From: Toxorhynchites rutilus septentrionalis
Taxonomy: Eukaryota > Arthropoda > Insecta > Diptera > Culicidae
Reading direction: 5' to 3'
Length of the DNA: 64,000 nucleotides
Assembly: GCF_029784135.1 (NCBI RefSeq)
Contig: NC_073746.1
Location: 143,596,556 to 143,660,555, forward strand
Part shown: positions 53,625 to 64,000 of the stretch, in pieces
Layout: each line of letters opens with the position of its first letter
How positions within the stretch are numbered: position 1 is the first letter of the stretch
Program-made: the position numbers and the translations under genes
Notes under the pieces: model-generated
Databases searched by the model: none
What the model saw: the letters and a program-made list of their open reading frames with translations, nothing else
Told to the model about the DNA's origin: nothing

Positions 53625-54329
53625 TTGTCCCTACATCCTTATACCCTCCTTTCCTTCCTTTGCGGGTAATTCGTCCCCTTGCTATAAATAGTAGAATAAG
53701 TTGAAATGTAAATAAACTATAGATATACGAATAGATTTAAGAATTGAGTGCTCATCAACATTGTTACAATTTCCTTATATCCCATCCTTTTCCCAAAAAT
53801 ATGTCACCCTTCTAAACTCGAGCACACCGCGAGTAATCGGTTTTCCACCTTACTAACCATAGATGTAAGAAAATTGTTTATATATATATATATATATAGT
53901 TTTAAAAATATATTTAAGAATTCGGCTCCTTTAAACTTAAGTAACTGAGCCTGTAAAAATAAACGAATTAATAAAAAAAAAAAAAATGCCTGACCAAAAG
54001 AATGGTCTAGTTTTGTTCTAGAACCTTCAGAGCATCTGGTATCAAATATGGCAACAGTGTCCGTGACGGTTTTCGTTGCGAGAACGACGTGGCAAAGAAT
54101 ATTAAATACATTTTCAGGAAGTTTGAAAGAATGCATTTAGACACCCCACACGTGTTTTTTCCGAAAATTTCAAATTTTACCCCGTCCCCCAGCCCTTGCT
54201 TTGGAGTTCATAGCCAAAATGACTCAAAAATAGATTCAGCACCTTCGAAAACCCCCGTACACCAAGTTTCAAGGCATTTCCATTCATTTTTCTATTTAAT
54301 GCCACCTAGAATTTCTGAGGGACCTCTGT

Positions 54330-55150
54330 GCGCCCCTTCGCGTAGCTTCAAGGGAACACAGAGACGAAGATCGTCCAATCTGATTCATAACTTTGGTCGG
54401 ATCAAATCATAATCTTTCACAGGGTGTCAACACAAATATGAATATCGTTCGCAGAGTTCCCTATACGTTATCGATTGGGGAGGCAATACCAAACAACAAA
54501 TCGTTCTAACTGTAATGAGAAACATTCGGAGAGGATTGAAGGAGTGTATGGTGTTTTAGGCGGCAACCGTCAACCTCACACTCTAACCAGTATTTACATG
54601 GCCATTCACCATGGTTATTCAAGCATGTACGACACAAAACCTCTTGGTGGACAATTTTCCACCACTCATCGATGCTTAACGATTTGAACTGATGACAGTC
54701 GGCCACTCGATGTCCTTCTCGATAACATGTTGCACATGGCTTACCTGTTTTTGTTTTGGTTTGCCAATGCATTTGAAGACGACGACGCAGCTAGCATCGC
54801 GGAATGGGCATGTAGTATACCTTTCTCCTTGGGCTTTCGTGGATCCTTTCGTGTAGTCCCGGCTGGAACTTGGTAGTTCGAAGGATACTTGGCTTGCTAC
54901 AGTCGCTAATCCTGACATGAAGTCGTTGAAAGCTGCCAGCGTCGCGTATGGCTGCTTACTTTTGTACACCGCCCACTCCATTTTCGGAGAGCCGGGGAGC
55001 TTCTCGATAGGTCTCTGCATGAGCACCGGATTGGCCAAGTGGGTAAACTGGTTTGCTGCCTTTAGGTGATCGGCGTGATTTTGAACGGTTAGACCAAATT
55101 CGGTAACCGTTTCGAGACGATCGTGTCGAGGTGCTGGGGCTCGATGGACC
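54330..55150 (-). pseudogene. BEL/Pao gag end and knuckle region
   Basis: Read right to left: PRHDRLETVTEFGLTVQNHA-like start, LMQRPIEKLPGSPKMEWAVY, FNDFMSGLATVASQVSFE, a shift, then the Cys-rich knuckle CATCYREGHRVADCHQF, LCRTCLNNHGEWPC and LKHHTLL. Left of 54506 a further piece reads PVKDYDLIRPKL, then DDLRLCVPLKLRE. This is the gag-protease junction of BEL/Pao elements. Several stops, so inactive. Confidence 0.75.
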
Positions 55151-55587
55151 TATTGGACATGGGAAGAGGGAATCATCTGAGTACGTATAATGAGATCAGA
55201 ATTTCCGGCTTTGCATTTTTTGTTCCCGTCATAATAAATAAATTAGCGAATAAAAAAAATCTCCAACTAAATCATTCACGTTGAATACGAAAAAAAACTT
55301 TTCAGTGTTTGCTACTAGATCCTTCTCTCCAGCGCTGTGCCGCTTGAACGTGCCGAGTGAAGGTAAGCTGCCGGAGCCACCAAATCCAGCAAAAACTATA
55401 GAGACAGCCAAGTCAGGGTGCTTGACGCCTGCCTCCGAAGCGGATGACACGTCAGACTCTGCTGGCGTACGACCCAACCCATCTCGCCACGCCACGCCAG
55501 CCCCGAGCTAACCACAGTGGAGTGGGACGAGAGAAAAGTTTCGCCCACCACCCATCGTAAAGCAGCAGAGCACGATCTTGTGGCCGC

Positions 55588-55650
55588 TATGGCAGAGTAT
55601 ATGGTATGGTATGGCAGAGTATGGTATGGCAGATGGTATGGCAGAGTATA
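55588..55650. repeat. Degenerate minisatellite (TATGGCAGAG/TATGG units)
   Basis: Four imperfect copies of TATGGCAGAGTAT separated by TATGG/GATGG units. It produces a repetitive Met/Trp/Gln peptide in one frame, which is not evidence of a gene. Confidence 0.85.
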
Positions 55651-56859
55651 GGCAACGTTATGGCTCTGAGTGCTGTTTGGGGGTTCGCCTCAAGTTTTTC
55701 CCTCTATTACGTCGTTTGGCGCGGGATTGCACTGTGGTTTCTTCTGGACAAAAAGTGGACAAACTTTAGTGCAAAATGCGCTTCGAATTATTACCACCTG
55801 AACGAAATGGGCACTTATTATTTTTGATTACTCCTTTTTTAGACAAATGTCTCTTTTTCTCATTGTGCCTGGACCCTGAACGTCGCATGGCGGGATGCCT
55901 CCGGATATCAAAATAACACCGAACGGTGAAGAGTGGCAGCAGCAGCTATAGCTAGAAACCCCACATGGCACAAAACTTCCCCTGCTCCAAGCTCCTCTGA
56001 GGGTTGCGTCGGTGTTGTACTGATTCAGCTAAACTCTGCAGGGACCGAGCTACTTGTGGAGTTGTAGTTTTCAGCTAGGAGGCGGGGGGGAAAACCAAGG
56101 ATACGACTGCTTTTGGGGATATCAGACAAGCAGCGTGCTATGGGTTACGGTATCATAAACGATGTCATCGAAAGGAACCGACGTAGACCCGGGCAGGCGG
56201 TCTCCCAGCTTCCGAACTCCCTTGCGCTTGGGCGCTGCAGGTTTTGCGTTTGCACGATAATACCGCACTAGTCAATCCGGTCCGGTGTTTGGGGTGTAAA
56301 CGCTTAGGAAGCGGTGCGACGCTAATTGCGAAAACGACAGGTAGAAGTGAGATGTGCACTCATAAACTGGAATGATTTCATTTTTATTATAGAACCGGTG
56401 CTCTTCCGTACAGCGGAGGAACGGGAATCAATACTGTACGAGGACTGTACGCTTCAGGAGAAGAATTACTGCATCACAGAATGGTAATTGTACTGATGGT
56501 ATTCAATTTTCAATACTCAACATTGACATGCCACATTTTTTTTCCTTACTATAGACTGCTTTTGAGTTTACTCGTAATAAATAACATAATACAGCATGAT
56601 CAATTCTTTTTATGTTAAAAGTAGAATTTTGTACAAAACAATAATCACAACCAAACACAAAAGAAGAACGACAGATTTGTTGAGCTCCTAAAATAACACG
56701 AAAATGTCCTGTTATTCTATGTGGGTTTTTTTTACTAAAGATCAGTCATTTTAAACATTTTAAACATTTATTGGCCTTGTTGAAAAGGTGATGTGATGGT
56801 GATGGTGGTGATGAAGTTGATGAAGAATCTTTGGGAATAAATATTTTCAAGAATTCCGA

Positions 56860-57233
56860 ACGAATTTTTAGGGTGTAAGGAGTTCGTGAAGTTTAGTAAT
56901 CATATTTTGTGTCTGGCTGGCGACACCACACCGATTGAATGGATTTTTTTCTACGAAGAACAATGTGTGAACAACGGAAAGTCGGAGAATAATTGCCAAA
57001 CAGAACTTTAATCTGGAATATAAAAACTTTCATGATAAAATTTCTAAAAATCATAATCCATTTCACCAATTCTCTCCATCATTGTAGAGAACAAATTAGA
57101 TTCACTTCGACTATCTAAAACGCAAAATATCGTTTGTAAAGTTCGGCCAATCAGAACATCAACGCTTCTTTTGCTACAGATTCCGTAAATTGCCAGAAAT
57201 ATTGTAAAAACTAGAGGCTAGTGATGACTAATA
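56860..57233 (+). repeat. Old dispersed repeat, second copy (left part)
   Basis: Related to 33120-33380 (shared GGATTTTTTTCTAC, GAACAATRTRTG, AACAGAACTTT with ATCTGGAAT). The continuation at 59391-59660 matches the later part of the first copy, so the TIR element at 57234-59390 inserted inside this repeat. Confidence 0.45.
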
Positions 57234-59390
57234 CAGGTCGGACTCGATTATCCGGAGTATTTTATTTTTGATTTTCGGAAGCTTTGAATAATTTGTATAA
57301 TAATTCCATACTGTATAGCTGATATGGGTATCAAATGAAGGAGTAGAATGTAGAATGATTAGTAGAATGCAATTATTTATGAAAAATGCAAATCCAAGAT
57401 GGCGGCCACCACAAAATGACGGATTTCATATTTTCTCAGAACCCCATCAATATGGGTATCAAATGAAAAGGCTTGACTAGTAGAACACAGTTATTTATGA
57501 AAAATGTAAACCCAAAATGGCCGCCACCACAAGATGGCGCCATATATATTTTTTCACAACCCCATAAATATGGGTATTAAATGAAAGGGCTTGACTGATA
57601 GAACACAGTAGATCATGAAAAATCCAAATCCAAGAAGACCGCAGTTCCGAAATAAACAATTACTTTTTAATGGTTCCATTCAGCTTGCCCTGTTTATATG
57701 TATGGTTGAGTGTTTGTAGGGTTGTCCCACATCAATAAAAAATTGGCCCCGTTCCTGTTGAATGATTGATCTAAAATTTGGAACATACATTTAATTCTAT
57801 TGTCATTATAAAACTGCGTATTCCATGATCTTGAAAAATTCAATTTAGTGCCGCTAAAAATGGCTGATTGGCTTGATTTGGAAAATACACTACACTACGA
57901 ACAACATAAATTCGAACAGGTCGTCACCATGGTCGACTATGTATTTTTGCAATATGATACCAATATTGTATCAAATGAAATTATTTGACTAATAGAGTAC
58001 AGCATGACATCAAAATATTCCGAAGAAAGTTAAGTAAGAAATAAAAATTTAAGAAAAAAACAAAGTTTTGAATGGTTTTAATGTAGAAAAGTATACTAAT
58101 GATACAGATAATTTACTAAAAACTAGAAAATAAAATAAGTAAAAAAAGCATTTTAAGTTAAACGGTTTAATGTACCAAAAGCTAAAAAAATATTAGACAA
58201 GTAGCAGTTAGTAGTTATCACATCTGTTCCTTCGTTAATTTAGGGCAATGATGGGACTAAAATTAAATCGCGGGGTATATGATGAAACAACTAACTGTGG
58301 ATAATGAAAATCCAATGTTTATTCCTTACCTAATTTTCTTCGGAATATTTTCATGATGTACTGTATTCTATTAGTCAAATCATTTCATTTGATACCAATA
58401 TTGAGAGGATTGCAAAAATACATAGTCGACCATTTAGTGGCTGCGACCTTTTTGAATTTATGTTCTTTATTAAGTTTCGTGTTCTCCAAGTCAAATTATT
58501 CAGTCATTTTTGACCGACGGCCAAATTGAATTTATCAAGATCATGGGATACGCAGTTTTATAATGGCAGAATTGATTGTATGTTCCAAATTTCAGATAAA
58601 TCAGTCAACAGGAACGTGGTCAATTTTCTATTAATGTGGGACAACCCTACAAACATTCAAACATACACAGAAACAGGTCAAGCTGAATGAAACCATTTAA
58701 AAAGTAATTAGTTGTTTGGGGACTGTCATCTTGGAATTGGATTTTTCATTATCTGCTATGAACTTTCTTTTGATACCCATATTGATGAGGTTTTGAAAAA
58801 AAATATATATGGCGCCATTTTGTGGCGACGGCCATTTTATATTTGCATTTTTCATAAATAACTGTGTTCCACTAGTCAATCCCTTTCATTTGATATACAT
58901 ATTGATGGGGTTCTGAGAAAACGTGTAATCCACCATTTTGTAACGACCGTCATCTTGAACTTACATTTTTCATAAATAACTGTGTTATACTAGTCATTCT
59001 CTTTCATTTGATATACATATTGATGGGGTTCTGTGAAAATTTGTAATCCGCCATTTTGTAGTGGTCGCCATTTTTGATTTTCAAGATCATGGAATACGCA
59101 GTTTTATAATGACATCAGAGATAAAAATGTGTTCCAAATTTCAGATCAAACGGTCAACAGGAAGGGGGTTAAATTTCTAGTAATGTGGTACAGCGCTACA
59201 TACAAAGTTACAAAGTCACAAACATACAAACGGGTCAACCTAGATAAAACCGTTCAATAAATAAGTGCAAATCATAATTATATTACGTTTACCGAGAGAA
59301 AATTCCTTTTTTTTTTGACTCGATTATCCGGAGGATTCGATTATCCGGAGTGAAAAAAAATCAATACTCCGGATAATCAAGTCCGACCTG
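57234..59390. mobile_element. Fold-back TIR element (pogo-like ends) with internal 118-119-bp tandem repeats
   Basis: TA at 57232-57233 and 59391-59392. The ends are CAGGTCGGACTCGATTATCC against CAGGTCGGACTTGATTATCC, about 28 bp with one mismatch. The left half carries about three direct copies of a unit of about 118 bp (ACCCCATMAATATGGGTAT, CCAAGATGGCGGCCACC). The right half carries copies in the opposite direction with a 119-bp period (ATTGATGGGGTTCTG at 58902 and 59021). The whole element can fold back. No transposase. CAGG...TTATCCGG ends with a TA target suggest pogo; that is inference. Confidence 0.8.
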
Positions 59391-59433
59391 TACTTTGAAT
59401 GATGTATTAATCCATTTTATTATTCAAATAAAT

Positions 59434-59630
59434 GTTTTTTTTCATACAAAAAAGGACGAATTAAGTTGCAGCCCCTATATTATGTCTTTTCGTTTATTTT
59501 TTGTTTTCGGTTCGCTTGTCCCGTTTTGTTTTTTTTTCATACAAAAAAAGGACGAATTAAGTTGCAGCCCCTATATTATGTCTTTTCGTTTATTTTTTGT
59601 TTTCGGTTCGCTTGTCCCGTTTTTAATCCT
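59434..59630 (+). repeat. 95-bp tandem duplication
   Basis: TTCATACAAAAAAGGACGAA through CGGTTCGCTTGTCCCGTTTT occurs at 59441 and again at 59536, identical apart from one A in a homopolymer. The copies are recent. Overlapping open frames across it are a by-product. Confidence 0.9.
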
Positions 59631-59690
59631 GAACTATTTGGTCAGCCTACCAAACTACTGATAAGACATCTGAGTGATTCGTTCGTCTCA

Positions 59691-61366
59691 TCTGTCAGCC
59701 ATGTCTTACATAATATAAATAGAGAAAATTTGGATTGTAAAAGCAAAAGCCCAAAAATTCAATTCTTATCAGTTCTTTTCAGCTTGTGAATGGTTATCTC
59801 TTTTTTCGTTCCAATATGGCCATTTGACTATATCTGGACCCAAGATTGGCACCTAGATGATAGGAGAAGGAAAGACTAATCTGATGACGAAATTTTCCAT
59901 AAGGTTTTGCCAGGGGTGACAACATTTTGAATGGTACTAGTAGTATAACTTTCTTTTTTTATGGCACATCGAAAGAAGTTCAAGGTACTCTTTTCATTTG
60001 TTTCACGTGAAGGGCTGCTGACTGGTTTCAATTATGAAATGAAAAATATGAGTAAAACACACGGATTAGCATCTTGTTCTCTAGAGGAGTGTGGTGTAAC
60101 ATTGACTATTTTTCATCTTGTAATGCGCGGAAATGTTTTAGGGATCATGCTTTTGCTCAATTAGAATATGAGGCGAACCGCGAGAACTGTGCGTTTGATT
60201 CGCGATTTACCTCGAACGAATTTTGTTTTTGTAGACGATGCAAATTCGATCTACATAAATTTATTAAACAATATAACATATGTTTGAAACGGAAATACAA
60301 GTCCCCATGGAAGAATACAAGTTTGGTGTCATAACAACTTTCACAATTGCCTCACATTTCGCGTCAATAGATTCCAACCAAGTGGGGTCAAATCTACAGT
60401 GCTAATTGGTTGATCGATCGTAGTCACCAGTTACCGTCACCTCATCAAATCGTCGTATCAATATTGAATGCCGCTCAATACTTTCTATATTTACGCGTGC
60501 CCACTGAAGCCTCTCTTCCGCATGATAACACAATATGACTCTCGTGTCACCCACGCTATGTGCGTTTTTGTTGTAAGAACACCCTTGTGATTACATTCTT
60601 CCCCACGCCGTTTTTTTTTCCAACAAATATACGGTTGAACTCGTGCTTGTTGTTGTTTTTAACGAAACGTGAACCGCCGACCCGGCAGCCACCCTCGATA
60701 ACAAGGGAGGTTAAGGATTCATAGCCACCGCCACGCAGTACTTCGTAATTGCTGCCCTGAATTGGCCTGGTGGGGTGGGCGAGTGAAAGCTGGAGTGGTT
60801 GCAGCAGGTGGATGTTTTTCAACACGCTTTTTCGCGCTCTACCCGTTCGCCGAGTGCAGCATGGCAACGTTGCGTGGGAATTCGCTTCTTTGAACATTCA
60901 TGCAATAGGCCGCGAGGCGGTTGATAGAAGCAGGACGTAATTTTAGCGCGAGATAATCATCCACCGATTCCTAATGGCATGGAGATGATTTATTCCAGTT
61001 GAATTCAGTTGCCAATGAATCAATCATAGTCCTCTGACGGGTAATCACGGTGGATTAAATTACAATACAGAAATTTGAAGTTTCCTCAAAGCTAATGCAA
61101 TTTTATATTGAGTTTGAGCCTGAGCTTGACTGGTCTGAATCAGGGGAATTGTATACAAAACATACTGAATGACGTCTTCGAGTAGCAATATATTCTTATT
61201 GTGCACGTTTCGGTGATGGGCCCTTTGAATGGTCCGTAATGCATTATATTCTTCTGCGATAAGATCTTCATATTCCTCAGTTTAAGAAGAAAACGATCTC
61301 GATCTCTGTAACGATCTCTGTAACGTGAATGCACGGCGACACGGCAGAATGAATACTTGTAATGAC
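59691..61366. other. Unassigned sequence
   Basis: No supported gene. Frames of 60-113 codons (for example minus 60897-60556) lack domains. A GC-richer block lies at 60540-60930. GATCTCTGTAAC is repeated in tandem near 61295-61325. No element ends recognised. Confidence 0.35.
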
Positions 61367-61529
61367 TTTTTTTTTTCATACGTACATTTATTGAATCTTC
61401 CTGATGTGGAAATAACAATATTTGGTTATACATTTAGTTCTATCATAATAATGTATTACGTTTGTTATCAATTCTTACAGTTAAAATTTCACATTTGTGC
61501 TGGAGCACAACACTAACGTTTGACCACGT

Positions 61530-63600
61530 TCAAATAATTAAGGTTTTTTTCGTCAGACGTGTTACCATAGTTTGACCGAGTCGCCTTGCTAGTGGGTTTT
61601 GATGATTCTTCACCTTTTCCGCATATTTCCTCCTCGTTTTATGAAGTTCTTCTTTAACCGTCGCCATCCCTAAGTCTCGATGTATGACACTATTGCGGAT
61701 GTACCAAGGGGCGCCAGTAATTTGTCTTAGCAGCTTATTTTGCACTCTTCCGATGATTTCGATATTACTTGCTGAAGCTGTTTGCCAAAGTTGACAGCCA
61801 TAATGCCAAATAGGCTTCAGCATGGACTTGTATAGAAGTAGTTTGAACTCCTGTTTTATATTCGACTTCCTCCCGATTAGCCAATGTATTTGGTTTGCGC
61901 GTTTTCTTTGCTTCTATGTGTTTCTTCTAGGTTAAACGGCGGTCTAGGTGTACACCGAGATATTTAATTTCAGTCAATTGAGGCACTGCAGATCCATTGA
62001 ACTTGATTTGTGGGCATGTGTTCTGATTAAGCGTGAACGTAACATGGACACATTTTGTTTCATTCACTTTAATTCTCCATTTTTGAAGCCACTTTTCCAC
62101 GACCGTTATGTGTTCCTGGAGATCCCGTGAAGCAATCGTTCTGTTTTTGTGACTGCTGAGAATAGCTGTGTCTTTTGCGAATGTTGTAGTCATTAAGTTC
62201 CGCGCGGTCGGGAGATCAGCTGTGTAGATGAGATAGAGAACTGGTCCAAGAACACTGCCCTGAGGAACGCCAGCATAAATTTCTCGCTCTTTCGATAGTG
62301 TTTGGTTATACCGAGCATGAAATTTTCTTCCCAGTAGGTAAGAACGCATAATTTAATATACTTGTGGTAGCATATTTTTAATTTTATAGAGCAGTCCTTC
62401 ATGCCAGCCGATGCTTGATTTTCATTTTGTTTTGGTTTGTAGCACCAGAAAATTCGAGCGTTTCTTGATTGGGTCCCGATTGATTCGGAGTGAAAACTTT
62501 TTGAAGATGGTTTGCAAAAGTTTCTGCTTTCTCATCGTCATTTCTGGCCCAATAACCAGAGGGCATTCTAAACGGCGAGAACTGTAACTGAGGTCGTTTT
62601 AGATTCTTAGTTGCCTTCCATAGTGAGTAATTAGTATCTTGATTTGGCGACAATTCAGTCAAGTAATTGTGGAATTTTTCATCTTTCTCGTCTAGTAATA
62701 GCTTTCTTAATTTACGTACGTTGTGCCATATTGAATTGGTTTTTAGATTCTGGCGATCGTTTGTTTTGCCAGATACGTCTTAATCGTCGCTTTCCTGCAA
62801 CTGCTGCTTTTATGTGGGAGGCAGTAATAGGTTTTTTGTGTTTCTGGGTCTTCATAGGTAGGGTAGCTATCTTCGCAGCATTCTTCATGAGTACACTGAG
62901 CTGATTAACTGCGTCCTCGATATGATGTTCGTTATCCAGAGGTAGATCGAGAATGTTAGAGGAGATATATGTCTTATATTTTGGCCAGTTCGTTGAAAAG
63001 TTATTGAGATTAGATGACGTCTGCTTCATTTCCTTTTCTATGAAGTATTCCAGGAGTATTGGTAAGTGATCACATGATAAGTCCAAAAGAAGCTTCGATC
63101 TAATTCGTTTACTATTAATATTTTTTGTGACAGCGAAATCTAGCAGGTCCGGAAGTCATGCGAGATCCTCTGGCCAGTGTGTCGGTTCGCCGCATGATGC
63201 AATATCATAGCCAGAATCAATGATGACGTTGTGTAATACGCGACCACGAGTGATCCCCAAAAGGTGTGTTTTGCGTTGAAGTCACCAGCGACGATAAATC
63301 GGTACCCTTGGAGTGAGAAGAAGTTTTTCAGTTCATCCTCCGAAGGGTGGTGGTTCAGTGAAGAGTAGAGTGCTGTTAGTACTAATTTCTCTGATCTCGT
63401 TGCACACAGCCGCTGCTTGGATATTCAGAGTACTGTGACGGTGCCATAAATAGTGTGGAATATCTCGTTTGATGAGGACCGCAGCCCCTCCTCTTGATGA
63501 CCCGTGCGGGTGATTTGACCATAGAAATCATATCCCGTGACTCTGATGTTGTAGTGATCCGTCAGATGAGTTTAATTTCATCAAATGTTTGCATTCCAAT
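61530..63600 (-). pseudogene. Jockey ORF2, deleted and with altered catalytic motif
   Basis: Endonuclease traces: SSRGGAAVLIKRDIPHYLWH, a GDFNAKH-like segment, SCDHLPILLEYFI. Linker 62662-62399. RT resumes with YAGVPQGSVLGPVLY and then TTFAKDTAILSS, where the family has FADD, so one catalytic Asp is Lys. The segments with the first catalytic Asp are deleted. The C-terminal PIWHYGCQLWQTASASNIEI and QNKLLRQITGAPWYIRN are well kept. Inactive. Confidence 0.8.
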
Positions 63601-63607
63601 AGCAGAT

Positions 63608-63765
63608 TTTCAAAAAAATTATTTTGAACATTGCAATTTTTGGATGAGAAGTTGCTGTCTGCGCAACATTTCTTGCATCATTGTTTGCATTGATGTCATG
63701 AGTTGCATAAATACTTGTAATTGGTCCACGGGAGGGATCTTGTAATGAATAACATTCGCTTTATA
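63608..63765 (-). pseudogene. Jockey ORF1 C-terminal tail
   Basis: The minus strand reads IPPVDQLQVFMQLMTSMQTM, then MQEMLRRQQLLIQKL and a stop. This Met/Gln-rich helical tail is typical of jockey ORF1 ends and lies just upstream of the endonuclease start. The rest of ORF1 is absent. Confidence 0.6.
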
Positions 63766-63773
63766 GAGAAACT

Positions 63774-64000
63774 AGCTGACCCGGCAAACTTCGTCCCGCT
63801 CAAAAATTTGTTTTTTGTTATCAATACCTTCAAACATTCACGTTTTCATACTAAGCGCAAGTTCATGAGAACTGTTCATTGGTCGATCTTCTAATCGACC
63901 CCGTTGAACTTACCTTTTACTGAAAAAACCCTAGTACTTCTACCAAAACTCATCATTATAATAGCAGGTTATTTTCAGACACAATTCTCTTTCAAGATTT
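63774..64000. repeat. Unclassified dispersed repeat, runs off the window
   Basis: Begins AGCTGACCCGGCAAACTTCG, wording that recurs in insect genomes next to non-LTR or Helitron-like repeats. No coding frame and only one end visible, so the class is left open. Confidence 0.3.

Larger units (their letters stand above)
48034..53984 (+). mobile_element. Full-length I-clade non-LTR retrotransposon
   Basis: 5.95 kb with a 10-bp target duplication AATGCCTGAC at 48024-48033 and 53985-53994. A 5' UTR of about 500 bp, ORF1, an overlapping ORF2 with EN, RT and RNase H, and a 3' UTR ending in A. Length, gene order and target size fit the I clade. ORF1 is open; ORF2 has about four small lesions, so the copy is fairly young but inactive. 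Confidence 0.9.
47913..54329. mobile_element. TIR element with long inverted ends, hosting an I element
   Basis: The ends are inverted repeats of about 47 bp: ACAGTGGTCCCTCAGAAATT on the left against ACAGAGGTCCCTCAGAAATT on the right, then AGGTGGCATTAAATAGAAAA on both. GCGCCCC is duplicated at 47906-47912 and 54330-54336 (7 bp seen; the true site may be 8 with one mismatch, as in hAT). Without the I element it is about 456 bp, a MITE. Confidence 0.75.
47872..55150 (-). mobile_element. BEL/Pao fragment split by a TIR element and an I element
   Basis: Minus-strand BEL/Pao coding sequence lies on both sides of the TIR element: right part 55150-54330 (gag end, Cys-rich knuckle, protease-region start) and left part 47912-47872 (MDPIAKKCRLDWSI-like). 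The two sides are consecutive in the BEL frame once the insert and one copy of GCGCCCC are removed. The CR1-like element's 3' end abuts the left part at 47871, so that element probably also landed in this BEL copy. No LTRs were seen. Confidence 0.65.
55160..57233. other. Unassigned sequence with a small minisatellite
   Basis: 55260-56450 is GC-richer with no domain-bearing frame; short frames on both strands. 55588-55650 is a degenerate TATGGCAGAGTATGG repeat. A GATGGT/GATGAA run lies at about 56790-56830. 56860-57233 resembles 33120-33380. Confidence 0.4.
61367..63765 (-). mobile_element. Jockey-clade non-LTR element, decayed
   Basis: Minus strand: end of ORF1 (about 63765-63610), endonuclease traces (63560-63100), linker, partial RT (62349-61927), thumb and C-terminus (61823-61530), 3' UTR with AATAAA and an A tail (the T-run at 61367-61376). 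RT wording (YAGVPQGSVLGPVLYLIYTA) is typical of jockey. A deletion at about 62350-62400 removed the first half of RT. Confidence 0.8.

Noticed and set aside
57300..59100. Regularly spaced repeats that could suggest a CRISPR-like array
   Set aside because: The unit is a continuous tandem repeat of 118-119 bp inside a TIR element. There are no unique spacers, and the setting is eukaryotic.
59395..59789. Two overlapping frames with repeated hydrophobic peptides
   Set aside because: Both are read through a recent 95-bp tandem duplication; the peptide repeats only mirror the DNA.
1..64000. tRNA, rRNA and snRNA genes
   Set aside because: I looked for tRNA B-box-like GGTTCGAATCC contexts and for 5S or snRNA wording and found nothing convincing by eye. 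A tRNAscan or Infernal run would be needed to exclude them.

Overview
This window looks like animal nuclear DNA, most likely from a TE-rich insect. A mosquito is the best guess. The reasons are a mariner element with the 37-residue D-to-E spacing described from mosquitoes, LOA/I/CR1/Jockey/R4 non-LTR elements, BEL and Ty3/gypsy elements, and piggyBac-, hAT-, Tc1- and PIF/Harbinger-type DNA transposons. Species is inference. I found no convincing host protein-coding exon, rRNA or tRNA. Almost every supported reading frame belongs to a mobile element.

Layout. 1-6.25 kb: a decayed LOA/I-type non-LTR element on the minus strand, with a pogo/psq-like DNA transposon in its 3' end. 6.25-10.9 kb: mostly unassigned sequence. 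10.9-22.4 kb: a Ty3/gypsy element resembling the mag lineage. Its 5' LTR is split by a full-length CR1-type element with intact ORFs, and its gag is split by a 5'-truncated R4/Dong element. 22.8-26.1 kb: a complete PIF/Harbinger element whose transposase and MADF/BESS genes lie on opposite strands with interleaved exons. 26.1-38.9 kb: a Harbinger-like MITE, a 123-bp-arm hairpin, a second LOA copy with a 12-bp target duplication, hAT-like and piggyBac-like MITEs, a Tc1 element, and gene-free DNA.

39.2-47.9 kb: one CR1/Jockey-superfamily element broken by four later insertions (TTAA MITE, Ty3/gypsy element, mariner, solo LTR), each with its target duplication visible. 47.9-55.15 kb: a BEL/Pao fragment on the minus strand. 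It is interrupted by a TIR element, which was itself entered by a full-length I element carrying a 10-bp target duplication. 57.2-59.4 kb: a fold-back TIR element with internal 119-bp tandem repeats. 61.4-63.8 kb: a Jockey element on the minus strand.

Two observations stand out. (1) In the intact CR1-type element, ORF1 and ORF2 are in one frame. They are separated by a single UAG followed by CAA CCA, which fits the UAG-CARYYA readthrough consensus, and the frame stays open for 99 codons before the first ATG of ORF2. (2) In the Harbinger element each gene's single intron holds one exon of the other gene on the opposite strand.
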